Positions 62,274-64,000 of a stretch of 64,000 nt of DNA are shown in pieces. Origin of the DNA: an uncultured Eubacteriales bacterium. GTDB lineage: Bacteria > Bacillota > Clostridia > Christensenellales > CAG-138. Below the pieces are notes generated by a model. It had not been told where the DNA came from, searched no databases, and saw nothing but the letters and a program-made list of their open reading frames with translations. Location: contig UQXE01000007.1 in NCBI GenBank assembly GCA_900544965.1, positions 1 through 64,000 of the forward strand, given 5' to 3'. Position numbers and translations under genes: made by a program. Numbering within the stretch: the first letter of the stretch is position 1; each line of letters opens with the position of its first letter.

Positions 62274-64000
62274 ATGAAAAAACATTTGCTACGGTTGTTA
62301 GCGGTTTTGGTTACAATTACCATTGCGCTGTCAAGCCTACCGCTGCAGACTGTATATGCGTCTAGCGCGGAGGACGGCAAATATCCGACGCTTAAGGAGA
62401 CGGTGAACAGCTTTTTAAAGTCGTTTGATCATTACGGTGCGGACGACGAAGTAGAATTCATCGTTGAACTGGAGGGCAAACCCCTTCTGGAAATAAAATC
62501 GCAGGATGTATCCCTGCAGTCGTTCTTAAGTACGACAAAGGGCGAAGCTGCGATAAACTCGATTGAAAAGGAACAGGAGTCTATAAAACGGCAGATACGG
62601 AATAACGGTTCGGATTCTTTGGAAATCGAGTTTCAGTACCGGATAGTGCTCAACGGATTCGCCGTAAAAGCGAAGTATTCCGAAAAGGAACGGCTTGAGA
62701 GCATCGAAGGCGTCAAAAATGTCTATGTTGCGGCAAGGCACGAGTATGTAGAGCCAATAGACGGCTACGCGCGTGCAACGCATACAAGCGGCGGAATGAT
62801 AGACAGTGACCGAGCAAACGATGAAGGCTATACCGGCAAAGATACCGTGACGGCGGTTCTGGATACCGGTATGGATGTAAATCACACCGCGTTTGCCAAT
62901 GCGCCGGAATCTCCGCGCTATACGCAGGCGGATGTGGAAGCCGCGGTTGCAAGCGGTGAGCTGAACGTTGGCGCGGCAACCGCTTCGGAGCTTTACACGA
63001 GTGAAAAGATTCCATTTGCATACGACTATGCGGACAAGGACACCGATGTATCGGAGTCGGAAAGCAACATCCACGGCACGCACGTTACCGGCTTGGTTGG
63101 CGCGGACTGCGACACATTTTCCGGCGTTGCACCGGACACCCAGATCATGATGATGAAGGTCTTTTCCGACTCAGAGAGCGGAGCCAGCGATTCATGGATT
63201 CTCGCTGCGCTTGAGGACTGCGTTGTTCTGGACGTTGACACCATCAATATGAGCCTTGGTTCAGCGGGCGGCTTCACAAGCGAGACAGATACTTTGACTA
63301 ATGAGGTATATGAGCGTGTAGAAGCACAGGGCATCAACCTCCTCTGCGCCGCGGGTAACGATACAAGCTCAACATATAAAAATCTGCTTGGCACGGATAT
63401 GAATCTGATTACAAATCCTGATAACGGCATTGTCGGTTCACCATCCACCTTTAAATCGGCGCTTTCTGTCGCGAGCATCAATGAGGAAAGCGTCTACTGT
63501 ATTTACTTCAAAGCGGGCGAAAACAACATTGTATATAATGATCCGGCTTCGAGCGACGCGCTGCGATTTGAAAAGGCACTCAACAATCAGACGCTCGAGT
63601 ATGTCCCTGTTCCGGGTTTCGGCGATGAGTATGACTTCGCTGAAGTCGATGTCGCTGGTAAAATAGCGCTGGTTGAGCGCGGCTCCCTCTCGTTTACGGA
63701 AAAAGAGCAAAATGCGAAGAATGCAGGAGCCGTGGGTGTAATTATTTATAACAACGAGGAAGGCGAACTTCCCAATATGCAGGTAAACGGCCTGCTGCCG
63801 ATGATTATCATAAGCAAGGAAGACGGCAAAATTCTGCGTAATCTCGAAGATAAGAAAATCTCCATTTCTGAAGATTTTACCGGTTTTTTGGAGAATGCGC
63901 TGGGCGGCCAGATGTCCTCTTTCTCAAGCCTCGGTGTTGCGCCGGATCTTTCGCTGAAACCGGAGATCACCGCACCAGGCGGTAATGTTTATTCTACGCT
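62274..64000 (+). CDS. Secreted S8 family serine peptidase (lactocepin-like), 3' end beyond window
   Basis: At least 575 residues; the gene continues past the window. Signal peptide (1-30, cut near VYASS), an inhibitor I9-type propeptide (about 57-160), then the subtilisin domain with the catalytic Asp D197 (AVLDTGMDVNHTAF) and His H267 (NIHGTHVTGLV), and the oxyanion-type Asn in CAAGND. A PA domain (about 400-510, VAGKIALVERGSLSFTEKEQNAKNAGAVGVIIYN) is inserted before the catalytic Ser, which lies beyond the end. This layout is that of C5a peptidase/lactocepin-like cell-envelope proteases. AAGGAGGAAAAG precedes the ATG. Confidence 0.93.
   Translation, partial: MKKHLLRLLAVLVTITIALSSLPLQTVYASSAEDGKYPTLKETVNSFLKSFDHYGADDEVEFIVELEGKPLLEIKSQDVSLQSFLSTTKGEAAINSIEKEQESIKRQIRNNGSDSLEIEFQYRIVLNGFAVKAKYSEKERLESIEGVKNVYVAARHEYVEPIDGYARATHTSGGMIDSDRANDEGYTGKDTVTAVLDTGMDVNHTAFANAPESPRYTQADVEAAVASGELNVGAATASELYTSEKIPFAYDYADKDTDVSESESNIHGTHVTGLVGADCDTFSGVAPDTQIMMMKVFSDSESGASDSWILAALEDCVVLDVDTINMSLGSAGGFTSETDTLTNEVYERVEAQGINLLCAAGNDTSSTYKNLLGTDMNLITNPDNGIVGSPSTFKSALSVASINEESVYCIYFKAGENNIVYNDPASSDALRFEKALNNQTLEYVPVPGFGDEYDFAEVDVAGKIALVERGSLSFTEKEQNAKNAGAVGVIIYNNEEGELPNMQVNGLLPMIIISKEDGKILRNLEDKKISISEDFTGFLENALGGQMSSFSSLGVAPDLSLKPEITAPGGNVYST

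Noticed and set aside
1..64000. CRISPR array or rRNA genes
   Set aside because: No regularly spaced identical repeats and no rRNA signature sequences were seen.

Overview
This window comes from an anaerobic, low-to-mid GC Gram-positive bacterium, most likely a clostridial member of the Bacillota. The evidence is a T-box leader on thrS, strong AGGAGG ribosome binding sites, TTGACA/TATAAT promoters, a V-type ATPase in the ntp gene order, a GlgC/GlgD pair for glycogen, and an orphan dockerin module. No species can be named from the sequence alone.

Layout. 1-8 kb: a cell-wall amidase lipoprotein, a PHP-family phosphatase, a DUF1292 protein with a Cys/His-rich tail, T-box-controlled thrS, an MreB-family gene, a truncated secreted-protease propeptide, and a 22-residue membrane peptide with its own promoter. 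Intergenic palindromic repeats lie in between. 8-12 kb: argS, serS and a KtrA-type potassium channel regulator. 12-20.7 kb: a complete nine-gene V-ATPase operon whose K subunit carries sodium-type ligands. 21-31.8 kb: an unusual oligopeptide ABC transporter with two paralogous binding lipoproteins, OppB, an OppC that carries a seven-blade RCC1-like propeller in its outside loop, OppD, an OppF enlarged by a coiled-coil-like insertion, and a small membrane protein. 32-35 kb: an MFS transporter and glutamine synthetase.

35-42 kb is mostly on the minus strand: the rpsF-ssb-rpsR operon with a dockerin fragment behind it, then a five-gene cluster (lipid kinase, DUF5711 protein, CvpA protein, SAM methyltransferase, and a double RluA pseudouridine synthase). 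42-49 kb returns to the plus strand with dapF and a glycogen operon (glgB, glgC, glgD, glgA), followed by a VanY-type carboxypeptidase and tRNA-Ala(CGC).

From the tRNA to about 58.9 kb lies a decayed island. It holds restriction-gene fragments and the tail module of a siphovirus-like prophage: a tail assembly chaperone with a classic -1 slippery site, tape measure, distal tail protein and tail endopeptidase, all broken by frameshifts or stop codons. A broken DUF4143 ATPase and an intact cupin/HxlR pair sit inside it, and a serine recombinase fragment ends it. 59-64 kb is another accessory stretch: a YdeI-like protein, an O6-methylguanine-DNA methyltransferase with an AlkA remnant behind it, an ArsR-family regulator, and the start of a large secreted subtilase that runs off the window.

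The strongest candidate for something undescribed is the opp locus. Two of its core subunits have gained extra domains on opposite faces of the membrane: a propeller outside (OppC) and a predicted coiled coil inside (OppF).
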